Below are positions 1 through 11,790 of a stretch of 64,000 nt of DNA, piece after piece. The notes below the pieces were generated by a model. That model ran no database searches, was not told the origin of the DNA, and worked only from the letters and a program-made list of their open reading frames with translations. This stretch comes from Tetracladium setigerum (Eukaryota; Ascomycota; Leotiomycetes; Helotiales). The stretch spans positions 1,488,001 to 1,552,000 of the forward strand of contig PZJY01000009.1 of assembly GCA_031472005.1 (NCBI GenBank), read 5' to 3'. Positions within the stretch are counted from its first letter, which is position 1. Every line of letters begins with the position of its first letter. The position numbers and the translations under genes are program-made.

Positions 1-21
1 GCTACTGACATGTTTAACCAG

Positions 22-1023
22 TATCCTTCTCATCTCACCCACCAACGAAATACTCCTTCTGCACCGCGTCCGCACGTCCTCCTCCTTTCCTTCAGCACAC
101 GTCTTCCCAGGCGGAAACCTCTCCTTCCCTCAAGACGGCGACGTACCGCCACCTGGTTCTCTAGAGAGACATATCGACGGACCAGCATATAGACTTGGAG
201 CAATAAGAGAATGTTTTGAAGAGAGTGGGATCCTACTAGCTAGAGCGCAAGGAGGGGGTCTTTTAGAGATAGATGAGAGCGTGAGAGAACAGGGGAGGAA
301 AGATGTCCATGCTCAGAAGATTGGGTTCTTAGAATGGGTCAAGAAGCAGGGCGGGGTTGTTGATACTGGTATATACATGTCCCCAAACTTCTCTGCGCTG
401 ATAGCAAATCAGCAACAGCTTGCTGATTAAAATGTTGCTTGCATTTAGAATCACTACTCCCATTCACGCGCTGGATAACCCCCACCAACCTCCCAAAACG
501 CTTCACAACTCAAATGTACATCTATTTCCTCCCACTCACCACCCCATCCTCTCTCACACCTAAATCGACAATTCCAACACCAACCTCCGACGGCGGTTTA
601 GAACACACTGATGCACTCTTCGCGCCTTGCTCTACTTGGCTGAACCAGGCACGCAAGAACGAAATCATTCTTTTCCCGCCGCAATTCTATTTGATGCACT
701 TGCTTGCGCCATTCCTCACACCATCTACATCGCCTGATGAATTGCAAAAGCAACGGGAGGCTGTGTTGGAATTTCTGAAGGGGGATGGAGGGGATGGGGG
801 TGATGTAATTTGGGCAGATAAATGTATGTCTCCGATAGGTTTAATGATGAGGAAAAGTGATGGGAGAAGTGTGTTGGGTCTAGATAAGCCAGGGCCAGAG
901 TTGAATGATAGTGGGAGGAGTGGTGATAAGAAAAGGGTTGTCTTAGTGAGATTTGGGAAGGGGGCCCGAGGGATGTGGAAGTTGAGGAGAGGGGTGAGGT
1001 TCTGGGTGCAGAGAGATTACTGA
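22..1023 (+). CDS. Nudix hydrolase, NUDT19-like (5' part outside window)
   Basis: Predicted Nudix-superfamily pyrophosphohydrolase; the NUDT19-like group acts on CoA or related nucleotide diphosphates. The window opens inside an intron: a CTGAC branch point at 5-9 and CAG at 19-21 put the first visible exon at 22, with its first whole codon at 23. A second intron is 369-448; joining 368 to 449 makes a Glu codon and keeps frame. Exon 1 carries HVFPGGN and, at 206-232, RECFEESGI, which fits the Nudix box core REUXEEXGU. Exon 2 begins ESLLPFTRWITP and continues NLPKRF, the extension typical of NUDT19 relatives. Stop is TGA at 1021-1023. The substrate cannot be read from sequence. The family call is firm; the subgroup is inferred. 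Confidence 0.82.
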
Positions 1024-1292
1024 CTGCAGAGAAATTATAATGTCACATGAACCGATGCCACCTAAGAATGCTGGCATATTTTTGATATCAAGTACATTGA
1101 ATTCCAGCAAGGAATACCATTCCGCGTAATAAGTCAAGAATCGAGGGATAGAGTGTTCATTAAAGAAAGCTTGAGGACAGCAAATATCATTCGTTTCAAT
1201 TCATTACAATGCATTACTCAAGCAGTGTATTGGCCAATAATCATACACGAATTCTAGTCAAATCTAACCCAGGCACCTAATTCTCACAATCA

Positions 1293-3847
1293 TCAATAGC
1301 GACTTCTTGAACCTCCCTTGAGGTTCGCCTTCCATAAACAACAAATGCCCTTACTCTCACACCATTTCTTCACCTCCGCTGGCGCAACTTCTCCATCCCA
1401 GCCTGATTTCCCTAATGCACCTGTGTTGAGCCATGCCGTCAAGTCTTCAAGAACGATGGGATCGTAAAGAAGGATTTTTTCATGCCAACTCGGATTCCTG
1501 AAATCTTTCGCTGGCGATGACATAGTGACAGCCTTTGTGATGTGTTCGAAGAGAATTGCTTGGTTCTGCGACAGACTTCGCTCAGGACTTAATTCGAGAT
1601 CTTCGGCCCTTAACTGGAGAGGTAATGGGGGTTGTCCAGTCTTTGAGAGTCGTCGACGAGGCGGTGATGGAGTTTGAGGTACATCAGAATCCGAAATATC
1701 CTCAAGTGTTTGTTGACATTTCTTTACCTTCTTTGGTGTTCGTACTATCATAACGTCTGTCGTCGATTCAGAAAATATAGCGCTTTTCTTCGGCCTTCCA
1801 AGATTGGCTTTTGTGACGGGCGATGTTCTTGCTGGACTGTCCATCCTCGAGCGGCCGACTTTAGCCTTTGTCAGGGGGGGTGTTGCTGCGGAACTGTCTT
1901 TTCTGGGGCGTCCCCGTGGCCGTTTCGGAGATACTTGACCGGAGGCAGGGGGTTTTGTAGATGTAGTTTTGGGAACATTTGCATCCAGAGATTGCAATGC
2001 CACCCGGTGCTTTCCCTCCCAGCACCTTTCGAGTAATGTGACCATTGCCTCTCGACCTTTGACAGGTTTGAAGTGATAAGACGCGATCTCTTTCATAAGT
2101 TCTGCCGTAGTGTATGATGCATATATCGGCATTTGCGGCATGCCAGACACAGGTACTGCTTTGGGCAGGCTTGACATGCCTTGAGACGTCCTGGGGGAGA
2201 TTGGCTTTCGATCCTTTGATGGTGGTGGTGGGGGACAACTTGGTGTTACTTGCGCAAGTACCAATCCAGCCTGTGATGGTTCTTTCTCCTTGGTTTGGGG
2301 CAAATCATCGATATCCAGCCATTCATCTGTTTCGTGCGGACTAATTGATTTGGATCCACCTGCAGCAGACGCTACTGCTTCCAGTATTTCGACTTCCAGC
2401 AATTCCCCATTAGCACCGCGCGATGCAGCATTCCATAGATCACGCTTCGGATTGGCTGGTGAACTGAAAGGGTCGTCTGGAAAATCAGAGGGATCAAAAT
2501 GGCCAAGAGATGCCTGCATAGCCTGATGAAGGTCACGAAGTAGTGTTGGAGAGTCTTCTCGGGCAAGTTGGCTTGATGTACCGAATACAAAATCTTGATT
2601 TGAAACATGCTTCATCGCCGACTCCGGCGAAAGAAGAATTGGGGATTTTTTAGAACCTTTGGCTCGGCTCTTCGATCGCGCTTTTGGGGCTGCTTAAATC
2701 CATCAACATTGTCGCCTTTTTTTGTCTGCGCAGAGAAATATTTCGACAAATCCGTAACCTCCGTAAACTCCATAATTGTATCGTCTAAATTTGCGTAGGC
2801 AGCTGTAGCTTGCTCAGTAATAGTTCGGGGTTTCTTCTTGGGGGCCTTTCTTGCAGTTGAAGATGATTCATCAATACTGCTTGTATTAACTAATTCAATG
2901 AGTTTCCTTTTCCGAATAGTCGTCTCGTCTTTAGGTTTTGTCTTCGTGGCATTAGATTCTCCAGCGCTCGATCCGGAACTTGTGAATCCAAAGTTACTTA
3001 ATAAATCGCCGAATCCTTTCTTCGCTTGGGCAGATGATCTAATGCCGGCCGATTCCAAGGCTTTGTCAAAAACAATGGCAGAAGCTGGAGTAATGGATAT
3101 AGACCGCGTATTATGAACCGGTGGGGTCCACATGGCCTTCCTTTTAACTGCTGCAACCAAGCCAAAGTCCTGTAGATTTTCAAGACTCGCTGAGTCATCC
3201 TTCAACTTTTTGGATCGGGACTTAGGTTTCGTTACCAAGCCACCCAGTTGCGCTTGCGATGTATCAACTACTTTCTTCGCTCTTGGTTTCCGTACTGGTT
3301 TCTCTTTTGATTCACCCCCAACAGGCTCTTTATCTATTTTCTTTGCCCTTGACTTCTTCAAAGCTGGCAAGCTCATTTCTCCATTCTCTGCTGCACAATT
3401 TTCACTCTTTTTGACTTGCGGCTTTCGAGTTTTCTTGACTTCTGCAGCAGGATTTGTGCCGTCTGTCACAGTCGAAGCCTTGGTTTTTCTTGCTCTCGCA
3501 AGCTTTGGCTCTCCATTTGTCGTAGGTGCACCTTTCTTTGCCCTTGGCTTCGCGATTTTTGGTTTGTCTAGAGCGGCCAATCCTGAATCATGATTTGTGT
3601 CTACGATAGGCGGTACCGTCGTCTTGGGACTGGCGCCATGTAAGAATGTTGATGCAGTAGTACATGAGACCGATGCGCCTATTGTGATAGATGCGGCACG
3701 AGTTCCAGTGGAAATGGTGGATGACGTTTTCTGCCTGAAGAGCTGGTTCGGTGATGGTAGAGGAGAGGAGGACATGTTGTGTGTGCCGAAATAGGGAGGC
3801 GGAGATGAAGAAAGGATGAATTGATTGTGAGAGAGCATATTGAACAA
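1293..3847 (-). CDS. SLX4: SLX4, structure-specific endonuclease scaffold (frame broken once)
   Basis: Scaffold and activator of the SLX1 nuclease in branched-DNA processing in the nucleus. The N-terminal half is basic and disordered with many KKxRKP/RAKK stretches. The centre has ILLSPESAMKHVSNQDFVFG followed by TSSQLARE, a hallmark of fungal Slx4. The C-terminus (ILLYDPIVLEDLTAWLNTG ... VKKWCESKGICCLWK) is the conserved domain that binds SLX1. The two halves lie in different frames. The upstream frame stops at 2612 and the downstream frame is open from about 2695, so the hallmark straddles the apparent second ATG at 2615. One extra base near the G run at 2686-2689 would join them; 2555 nt plus 1 is divisible by 3. 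Starts at 3847, 3838 or 3775 are possible. An intron was considered, but no GT-AG pair with suitable phase and length stood out. Confidence 0.85.
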
Positions 3848-4194
3848 ATGAAATAGGAGCGTGGGCCTCCTGCGCCCCGAGGGATATGTTGCGAAGGACA
3901 GTATCGTGGTTGCTAGTGGTGTCTGAACTTACATAGCAGATGTCGATGATGGCGTTGTTGTTGATGTCCAAAATAAATGCACCGCGATTAGATCATTCCG
4001 AAGATCACGCCAAGCAGCCACGATATCACGTTAAGGTTTTCACGTGATATGTAACCTCGCTTCCTAGCCAATGGCGTCCTCCTAGCATCCCACGCAAAGG
4101 ATTCACGGAAACTTGACATCGAATTCTATCCCGACAACCTCACACATCCACGACCACCAAACACCGCAGATTCTCACCACCGAAATCAGCAAAA
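3848..4194. promoter_or_regulatory. Divergent promoter between SLX4 and RPS21
   Basis: The 347 bp separate two genes transcribed away from each other. They contain a perfect palindrome TCACGTGA at 4040-4047 (E-box-like, a bHLH-type site) and a CCAAT motif at 4068-4072 in the RPS21 orientation. CCAAT and E-box elements are common upstream of fungal housekeeping genes. Use of either site is inferred from motif only. Confidence 0.4.
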
Positions 4195-4544
4195 ATGGAG
4201 AACGACAAGGAGAACTCGTTGACTTGTAGGTCCCTCCCCACATCCTCGAATTTTGACTCTGGACCGACTTTGCGACACCACGAACCCTGCTGACAGTTAT
4301 ACCCTTCAGGTATGTCCCAAGAAAGTGCAGTGCCACCAACCGCATCATCAAGGCAAAGGACCACGCTTCCGTCCAAATCTCGGTCGGCAAGGTTGATGAG
4401 AATGGTCGATTCACAGGCGAGAGCCAAGTCTACGCACTTTGCGGTTTCGTACGAGCAATGGGCGAGAGCGATGATTCCCTGAACCGATTGGCACAACGTG
4501 ATGGTCTGTTGAAGAACGTCTGGAGTGGTAGCAGCCAACGTTAA
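4195..4544 (+). CDS. RPS21: 40S ribosomal protein eS21 (frame broken in exon 1)
   Basis: Small-subunit ribosomal protein needed for 40S maturation. Exon 1 is 4195-4225 and exon 2 is 4310-4544, with a GTAGGT donor at 4226, a GCTGAC branch point and a TTCAG acceptor. Exon 2 reads YVPRKCSATNRIIKAKDHAS and on to GLLKNVWSGSSQR, as expected for eS21. Exon 1 starts MENDK from the only plausible ATG, but the conserved GELVDL that should follow is in the +1 frame. One base missing at the GG at 4209-4210 explains this: 266 nt plus 1 gives 88 residues, the family's normal length. A weaker donor at 4230 would keep frame but replaces the conserved residues with an odd peptide. Since RPS21 is normally essential, a base-call error is more likely than a null allele. 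Confidence 0.88.
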
Positions 4545-6763
4545 GCGTATAATTGAGGAGTTACTTGGTATGAGATTGGGCGCGGGGTTGTTGGTACTGG
4601 GCAAAGGGCTAACCGAGTGCGCAGATTTGCGATTATGGGCTGGTTCTGGGCAAAAGGGAGCGAATGCATACAGGGCAGGGATATCTGGCAGGATCGGGCG
4701 ACAAAAGCTTTGAGATAGTCACTCTTCCAGGCGTGATTAGAATTCGACAACCTTCTCAGAAACTATTTGCGATTCCGACTTGTGATACATGTATGGATAG
4801 GTGTGACAGTTAGAACGGCGCTTCGACACTCCTCGTACCCACTCCAGGGTGACCTATCTTTGTTCGAGGAGTCAGACTGCTATTTCGATAGCTGTGCAGC
4901 CGAATATTGATACAAGTACTGGCCTTCTGAAGAGCTGTGACGCAAGAGCATCTCGTTGGAGCACAGATACGGGCCTGACATAATTGGATTTCATCCAAAT
5001 CAAGTGATGAAAATGTGAGATGGTTTGAGCCCGCAAGGTTTCACCGCAGAGACGGAAGAGCACATGGCATATTTTGTGGAATTCTGTGTCGATGCGATTA
5101 TTTGTTTGCTGCCTTGATTCTCAAACGTCTTCTAGAAGTGGCCAATGGCACAGAGAGCAAGACCAGAAACTTGACAACGTTCGAATTATAAAGATCTACG
5201 GTCTCAGTTGCCAACAGATGTTTTTAAACAAGCGTTTAAAATAACAGACTCTCGGGTTCAATCTCATGGAACGATCAAGCATCAAGCGAGTTGTTTCCTC
5301 TCCGCTGTTGCTTTGCCCGTTGCATTGCATTGCATTGCATGCATCCGCATCCTGCATGGTCGTCCAGGTCTTTTTGCGATTTTTTCTAAATACTCATTTT
5401 TGACGTCTGGCTCGTGGTCTTCATCAGGATCTACTTTTTTTAAAAAAAAGAGAGAATAAAGTTTTCATGGCCGTCCGAGTCTTATTCAACTTCAAATCTT
5501 CTTCGGTGTCTTCTTTAGGTTATCCTCCAGCGTCTTCTCTGGAACTTGCTCTAGTACTCCTCCCTCGTCACAGCGGCGTCCCTTTTAAAATCAATTTCCG
5601 CCTCTTCACTTTATTTCCTTGTCCTCCTCCTCTTCTGGGTCCTGTTAGTCTGAACACTGTCTCCCGATTTTTTTGCAAGTTTTCTTCTACTTGCCTTCTA
5701 CCCCTTCTGCTACAACGTCCTCTCCAGACGAGGCCTCATCTAGCTCTTCTATGTTCTCAGACTTGAACTAATTCATTTACTAAACTCAAACGCGAGGCAT
5801 TACACCGGCCATAATACCTCACAAGCCTGGTTAGTAACGCGATTGCCAAACTCATATCACTAAACAAAATCAGTGAGAGTATTGGAAACTGCAGAGTAGT
5901 CTCAATTGAGTCAGGTATGTATGGACTTGGCAGAAAATGGATGCTGGTACTGGCTCGGAAAATTGTTCCACCCACATGATTTCTTGCGTTAACCATTGAC
6001 GTAGATTAATTGGTTGAACGATCAAACAAAGAATCAATGCACTTGGACTACTCCCTACTGTCGTATTTATCAGCCAACACCAAACATCTACACTAAGACC
6101 TCACAAAAAGCATACAGACTGAAAGCACAGCATCCTCCGTGTAGTCAATGTTCTTTTCAGATATTAAGAAGAGGATAACATAGCTTGTTCAAGTGCATTT
6201 AAGTACTCGAGTATTGTAATCTTATGTACAGGTCGCAGATCTGGTCCATAATTACCCATTGGCCGAGCTAACCTTACGGCTGGAGACAAGATAACCATTG
6301 AAACACGAAACAGATGTATGAAAGCAACTCCCAAAAAGGATAATAAAATTAATAAAAAGACTCCAGCAGTCGCTTATGGAAGATGATCAATAGCACACAG
6401 TCTGTCAATTTCAGATCTTTCACTCCCACTTGAGTATTGTTTGATGGTTGCTGCACCTTACAGTACCAAGGCCGCTAATCGCGGGAGCCCCCGCCCCTGC
6501 ACTAGCCCCGATCGATGACATCGAAGACTTGTAGCTCCGATCGCCATAATGTAAGTCTTAGAATCGCGTCCAACTTTCCATCTTTCGTAAACATCGCGTT
6601 TCTTCTCCCGACAACTCGAAAGCACTGCGCTGGGTTGATGTATTTACTTGGAGCTACCAAACATACAAGATTCATCCTACTCCGCGTCAATCCCGTTTCT
6701 ATTGTCTCGATTGCTGCTCCAGTACAACACTTTCATCGAAACTGCAAATCCCAAGACATCAAA
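4545..6763. other. Long intergenic stretch with a possible decayed AT-hook reading frame
   Basis: No intact gene is recognised in these 2.2 kb. A TGCAT microsatellite lies at 5321-5345. On the minus strand, about 5330-5770 shows broken acidic and basic coding-like stretches, including ENIEELDEASSGEDVVAEG and KNEYLEKIAKRPGRPC, separated by stops. It may be a gene relic or only low-complexity sequence. The rest shows nothing I can name. The last part is the photolyase leader. Confidence 0.3.
5321..5345 (+). repeat. TGCAT pentanucleotide microsatellite
   Basis: Four consecutive TGCAT units followed by GCATC. Short tandem repeat in the intergenic region. Confidence 0.85.
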
Positions 6764-8803
6764 ATGCCTCTCGCAAAGGCAACATCAAAGGCTTCCTCAA
6801 ATGGCAAGCGGAAAGCTGAGGCACCTCTCCCAACCAGCAATGGCTCCTCTTCTAAGAAAAGCAAGATCACAAGTACCTCCAGCGATCCTCTGCGTCAACC
6901 CCATCACTCTGCACAAGAAGCCGAAGAGAATGGCATTATCCTGCGAGAATTCTACCCTCACGAAATGAACAATGCTCGCTGTCACGCCTACAACAATGAT
7001 GAACTGCCTCGACCGATTGAACTTCTCAATGATGCGCTGAGAGACACAAAGGACGAGCGAAAGATCATCCCGATCACGGATGCCGTCGTACACTGGTTCA
7101 AGAACGACTTGAGGACAAAGGACAACAAGGCTCTGTCAATGGCGAGTAAGAAAGCTCAAGAAAAAGGTGTACCCTTAATTTGCCTGTACATTGTTAGTCC
7201 ACAGGATTTCGCGGCGCATCTTACTGCTTCCGTCAGGGTGGATTTCATGTTGCGAAATTTGGAGGTTCTGAAGCATGATTTGGAGAAGCTAGATATACCA
7301 TTGTATGTTGAGACTGTGGAGAAGAGAAGAAATGTTGAGAGCCGGATATTGGAGTTGATGGGAAAATGGGGTGCCAGTCATTTGTTCACAAATTTGGAAT
7401 ATGAAGTTGACGAGTTGAGAAGAGAGTCGAGGCTGGTGAGATCTTGTCTCGAAAAAGGAATTGCTATGGAAACTGTACATGATACGTGCATTGTTCCTCC
7501 TGGATCTCTGAGCAGTGGCTCTGGGAAGCAGTATGCGGTCTATACACCCTGGTACCGGTCATGGGTTGCGTTTGTTCACCAAGATCCTACTCTTATCGAT
7601 CTATTCGATGCGCCAGCAAAGAACCCCTCGACCGCCAGGAAGAACTTTGCACAATTATTCAACTGCGAGATCCCAGAAGCTCCAGAGAACAAGAAATTGA
7701 CACCAGATGGTATGATGCCATAGATTTGGTTTTGATTTCACAACTTGTGTATACTAACGTCCTTTTCAGAAAAGAAACGATTCCATTCAATGTGGCCAGC
7801 AGGCGAGCACGAAGCACACGAGCGGTTGTTGAAACACTGTACTGAACGCATTAAGGAGTACGATGCAAAACGTAACTTTCCAGCACAGACCGGCACATCT
7901 TCTCTCAGTCCACATTTTGCTGCAGGCACACTCAGCACGAGAACTGCAGTTCGGGTGGCACGGGATCATAACAGTACTAAGAAGCTCGATGGAGGAAGTT
8001 CTGGCATTCAGACTTGGATCAGTGAGGTTGCGTGGAGGGATTTCTACAAGCATGTGATGGTGAACGTAGGTCTTTCCTTTTTTGTGGCTACCCCGAATTC
8101 CTTCCGACATACGCAGAACATGGCAAAACATACTGAACAATTCTGTTGATAGTGGCCATATGTGTGCATGAACAAACCATTCAAACCCGAATACACCAAT
8201 ATCAAATGGGAGTACAATGAGGAGCATTTTAAAGGTAAACAATCTGTTCTCATTTGGACGATCTTTGAAGGACTGGGCAAAACCAATGAAGTAAGGTCGA
8301 AGCTAATCATTATCCTCTGCAGCCTGGTGTGAAGGTCGTACTGGATACCCCATCGTCGATGCCGCAATGCGCCAACTCAATCACTGTGGCTGGATGCATA
8401 ACCGTTGCCGTATGATCGTCGGCTCCTTCCTTGCCAAACATTTGCTGCTTGACTGGCGTATGGGCGAACGGTATTTCATGGAACACCTCATTGACGGGAT
8501 TTTGCCAGCAATAACGGTGGATGGGGATTCTCTGCTTCCACTGGGGTTGATCCTCAGCCTTACTTTCGGATCTTTAACCCGCTATTGCAGAGTGAGAAGT
8601 TCGACCTGGAGGGAGAGTACATCCGCAAGTGGGTGCCAGAGCTGAAGGGCGTGAAAGGGAAGGCTGTACATGATCCATATGAGAGAGGGGCGGGGAAGGA
8701 AGTCGGAAAGTTGGGATATCCAGATAGAATTGTTGTCCACAAAGAGAGCCGAGAGAGGTGTTTGGCAAGATATAAGGAGGGATTGGGGAGGACAACTTCC
8801 TGA
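6764..8803 (+). CDS. phr1: Class I CPD DNA photolyase (frame broken in last exon)
   Basis: Repairs UV cyclobutane pyrimidine dimers in DNA using light, with FAD and an antenna cofactor. Four exons: 6764-7709, 7770-8065, 8153-8234, 8323-8803. An N-terminal lysine/serine-rich region of about 60 residues with KKSK is followed by the photolyase alpha/beta domain (AVVHWFKNDLRTKDNKAL) and the FAD-binding domain (EVAWRDFYKHVMVN, WPYVCMNKPFKPEY, GRTGYPIVDAAMRQL, MHNRCRMIVGSFLAK, WRMGERYFMEHLIDG). Right after LIDG the frame is lost. The expected DFASNNGGWGF and FNPLLQSEKFDLEGEYIRKW continue one frame away, so one G is missing at GGG 8496-8498; 1805 nt plus 1 makes 602 codons. The start at 6764 has AAAATG context; the frame is open upstream to 6515 (see findings). 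Confidence 0.93.
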
Positions 8804-9244
8804 GTTGCTGTGATGTGTCATGTAGCATTAGATCCCTACCTCCTTGGTAGGTATGGTTGTACATATTAGCCAGTAGAAAACATTTGCTCTAGAGTTGGGA
8901 TTCGATTGGACTGAGCGTGTGAGGACCTGGAGGGTTGACTTGTCGATTTGCAACAAATTCTTGGCTGCAGTGACACACACATGAACCAGAAATCCCGAAA
9001 GTCGCGAGCCTCAGGAGCTGCAGGAGAAAATAAAAAGTGCCAGAGAAGGTTGGTAAGAATCAAAAATTGCCATAGCGCGTCGTCCGCCATTGCTCTTTTG
9101 AGGGGGAGTGGAGGATGGCGGCAAGTTAATTTAACAATAACTGTTGGTTGCAGTCCTGAAACCTAGGTAGGGACCTAGGGGACGCTCGTCACTTGGTACT
9201 AGCGGTCAGGATGGATAGTGGTTCTAATCGCCTTTGTATATTGT
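8804..9244. other. Intergenic, nothing recognised
   Basis: This is the 3' flank between the photolyase and the convergent F-box gene. I see no coding frame, RNA gene or clear repeat. Confidence 0.6.
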
Positions 9245-10496
9245 CTAGCGAGTGAAAGGGTCTCGGTTTCGTGGGTGCACCATAATTAGCAACCATAACA
9301 TACAAATCATATCAACCAGCCATGTCATTCTCCCCATGGTGTCTGCATGCTCAAGTCGCCAAGACATCGGGTTCACTTCAAGGCATCTCCAAATTAACCC
9401 ATCTGGTCTGTGAGTTATAAGCCTTCGTTTACGACTTGACAAGAGGTTGTATTTGTTCTTGTTGGTAAGTTCTTGGAAGGGTACCGCAGCATGCTTCTTA
9501 AAGCTCGAGCGAATACTGCCCAAGGAGTGCGATTCATAAGCAACATTTTCAAAATGGCTTTGCCATTTGGGATCCGATGGATGGAGGCCGGCACCAAAAC
9601 TCATCCACTTTGTAAGGCAGACCGCGATGCCCCTTTCCCCAAGATCTATAGCATCTAGAACGAAATCTATGGGAAATTTCAGGCACTGCAGGGTCGAGGT
9701 GCAGCACTGACCTTGTTCTTCAAGAAGATCGAGTCGACTTCGAGTCAACATAGATAGAGTTTGAAATGTACCCGTATCCAAGCTATGATCATGGTCACCG
9801 AAGTCGAAACTCCGATAAACGGGTTCATTGAGGCGGTTATGTGGCAGTATCCACATCTGGGATCGCAAGAGAAATTCATTGGAGACAATCTGGGCATCAA
9901 CAGAGAGAAGTGTAGTGTTACTAGTGAGGAAGTCGATTTCCATAACCTCAGTGCTCTGAAAAGTCTCCAAAGGAAGCCCGTGGCTTGACCCAAAATAATT
10001 TCGCTTCATTGCTAACTGAATATGAGGAAATCTTAGGGAACTGCGGAATCGCGTAAATTGCGACACTTGCAATACTCCGTCAACATAGGTCCATCCAGCA
10101 GGCAAAGCTTGCGGGTTTCGTGCTTGTCTTGGGGCGCCACTGGACTGCACTGCTAGCATGTATCTGGACACAACTGTAGCAGACAAAGTACTGTGGAAAA
10201 TCCTTTGACAAGTCGGAGAGGGAGGAAGCACGTATTTCTGCGTTTTGCTTTAAGGATAACCATATTGTGGGACCAAGGAGTTGGCTCATGGCTCGGTTGC
10301 AGAGGGATAGAGATGCTGCTGATAGTGTCGATAGATTGCTTGCTATCAAAAGAATCAACTCAGGTGGGAGAACAGAGAAACCGGTCTTGTTCGTGTTCGT
10401 TTTGGCTCTCGAGTCTGGGGAGGCCTTGAGACCCTCTTCTTCGGGATGAGCTTGCGTGTTCTTTTTCCGAAAACGCGAGAGCCATGGGCGTGGCAT
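9245..10496 (-). CDS. F-box protein (frame broken)
   Basis: Predicted substrate adaptor of an SCF ubiquitin ligase. After a basic N-terminus, an F-box lies at about residues 40-80 (VLPPELILLIASNLSTLSAA ... IWLSLK), followed by FPQYFVCYSCVQIHAS. The second part, in another frame, reads NPQALPAGWTYVDGVLQVSQ, FPHIQLAMKRNYFG and an uncharacterised C-terminus to about residue 415, a layout common in fungal F-box proteins. The frames overlap at 10080-10231 and must switch near the C run complementary to GGGG 10131-10134. The 1252 nt are one more than a multiple of 3, so one base is extra or two are missing. It could instead be a young pseudogene. Target proteins cannot be inferred. Confidence 0.65.
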
Positions 10497-11790
10497 CGTA
10501 GGATGAGGAGGATCTGACGCTGAGAAAGGAGAATGTGGTCAGGCGAAGCATTGAGGATGGAGTGTGTTGTCGCTTTTGAGGTGCTATTACGAGGTAGGTA
10601 CAGAAAGGTGAGGTTGGATGCAAGAAATACCGAGGTCGCGAGGATCTAATAAGAAAAGCCATTGTCTTCTCGTGGCACCGATCAAAACTTACTGTATGAA
10701 GTGAATGTCTAGGACAACTTACTTTTGCCAGGGACAGAAGAGCCTTTGTTAAGATTCTGATAGTCCGCATCAGACTCCTTAAAAGTCACATGGCCGACTG
10801 TAAACGGTTAGCGTGGGGCTAAGCGATATTGCAAGCTGGGGACTACTTAACTTCTCATTTCAGTCGCCTCTGTTCCTCTTCTCTTTTTTCCCTCATCTTA
10901 GGTTCGTTGTCCTCTCCCCGACCACACGTTTAATCCATACTAACCTCTGTCCCAGTGCATGGGTTTTACGCATATCAGTGAGGATTCGTCCGAGATTGCG
11001 TTTTTGCTAGTTGAAAACTACTTTAAGACCGCTCCTAGTAGTCTCCGGACCGCTAGGGAATCTTTGGAACACAATCATCTCTACGGAGTAACTATTTTTT
11101 TTCATTTCGCTTGGTCTTTCTAGACTGGCGTGAAGAAGAAAATTGGGGCTGGCAGATTGGAAAGGGAAAGAAAGCAAAATCAATGAGCCAAACAACACAA
11201 GTATTTGAGGAGTGATGCTGAGAATGTTTGATCTTGGAATAGGTACTCCGTAATGAGAGCAAGATGAGTCCACGCCCATCTACCTCCGTAGAATTGTGTG
11301 TATTTTATATCATCAGGAACGCTGGTGGAAAAGATAGGCTGCATAGGATGCAGTCGTAACTACCACGCGTCCCAATAATGGTGCATTATGCAGGCATCGT
11401 ATCCACCATCACACTCCACCTCATGTCCTAACAATTGCTTGTCAGAACATCAGACGTCCACTTCCGATACCCGGGATATTCATCCGATGCGAGGGGTGCA
11501 TGTGAGGAACGGTAAGGTCTGATCATGTACTGTAATGTTACGCTTTCCAACGCTCCGATGATAAGTAGGGAAAATAAGATTGCTACATTACTACTGTCCA
11601 TTCTCAAATCTAGCCAGCCTTCCTCCTCCTTATCCGTGTATCAATTCGCAAACCTCAATTCTCTTCTCCCTGCTTCCGCTTCCTCCAACACCATTATCTC
11701 TTTGATCCTCACAACACCAAAAAAGTATATTCGCCAAGCCCATCCGAACCTCCCGCGTCGTCCTCCCCTCACAACCTCGCACAACGCGAC
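10497..11790. other. Intergenic, nothing recognised
   Basis: The 1.3 kb between the F-box gene start and the LicD gene serve as divergent upstream sequence for both. Short open frames are present, but none resembles a known protein. Confidence 0.55.

Noticed and set aside
2600..2700. Intron in SLX4 to explain the frame change
   Set aside because: No donor and acceptor pair with suitable phase, length and branch point was found, and the sequence on both sides of the switch looks coding.
3588..3971. Minus-strand ORF over the SLX4 N-terminus
   Set aside because: Frame shadow of SLX4; no features of its own.
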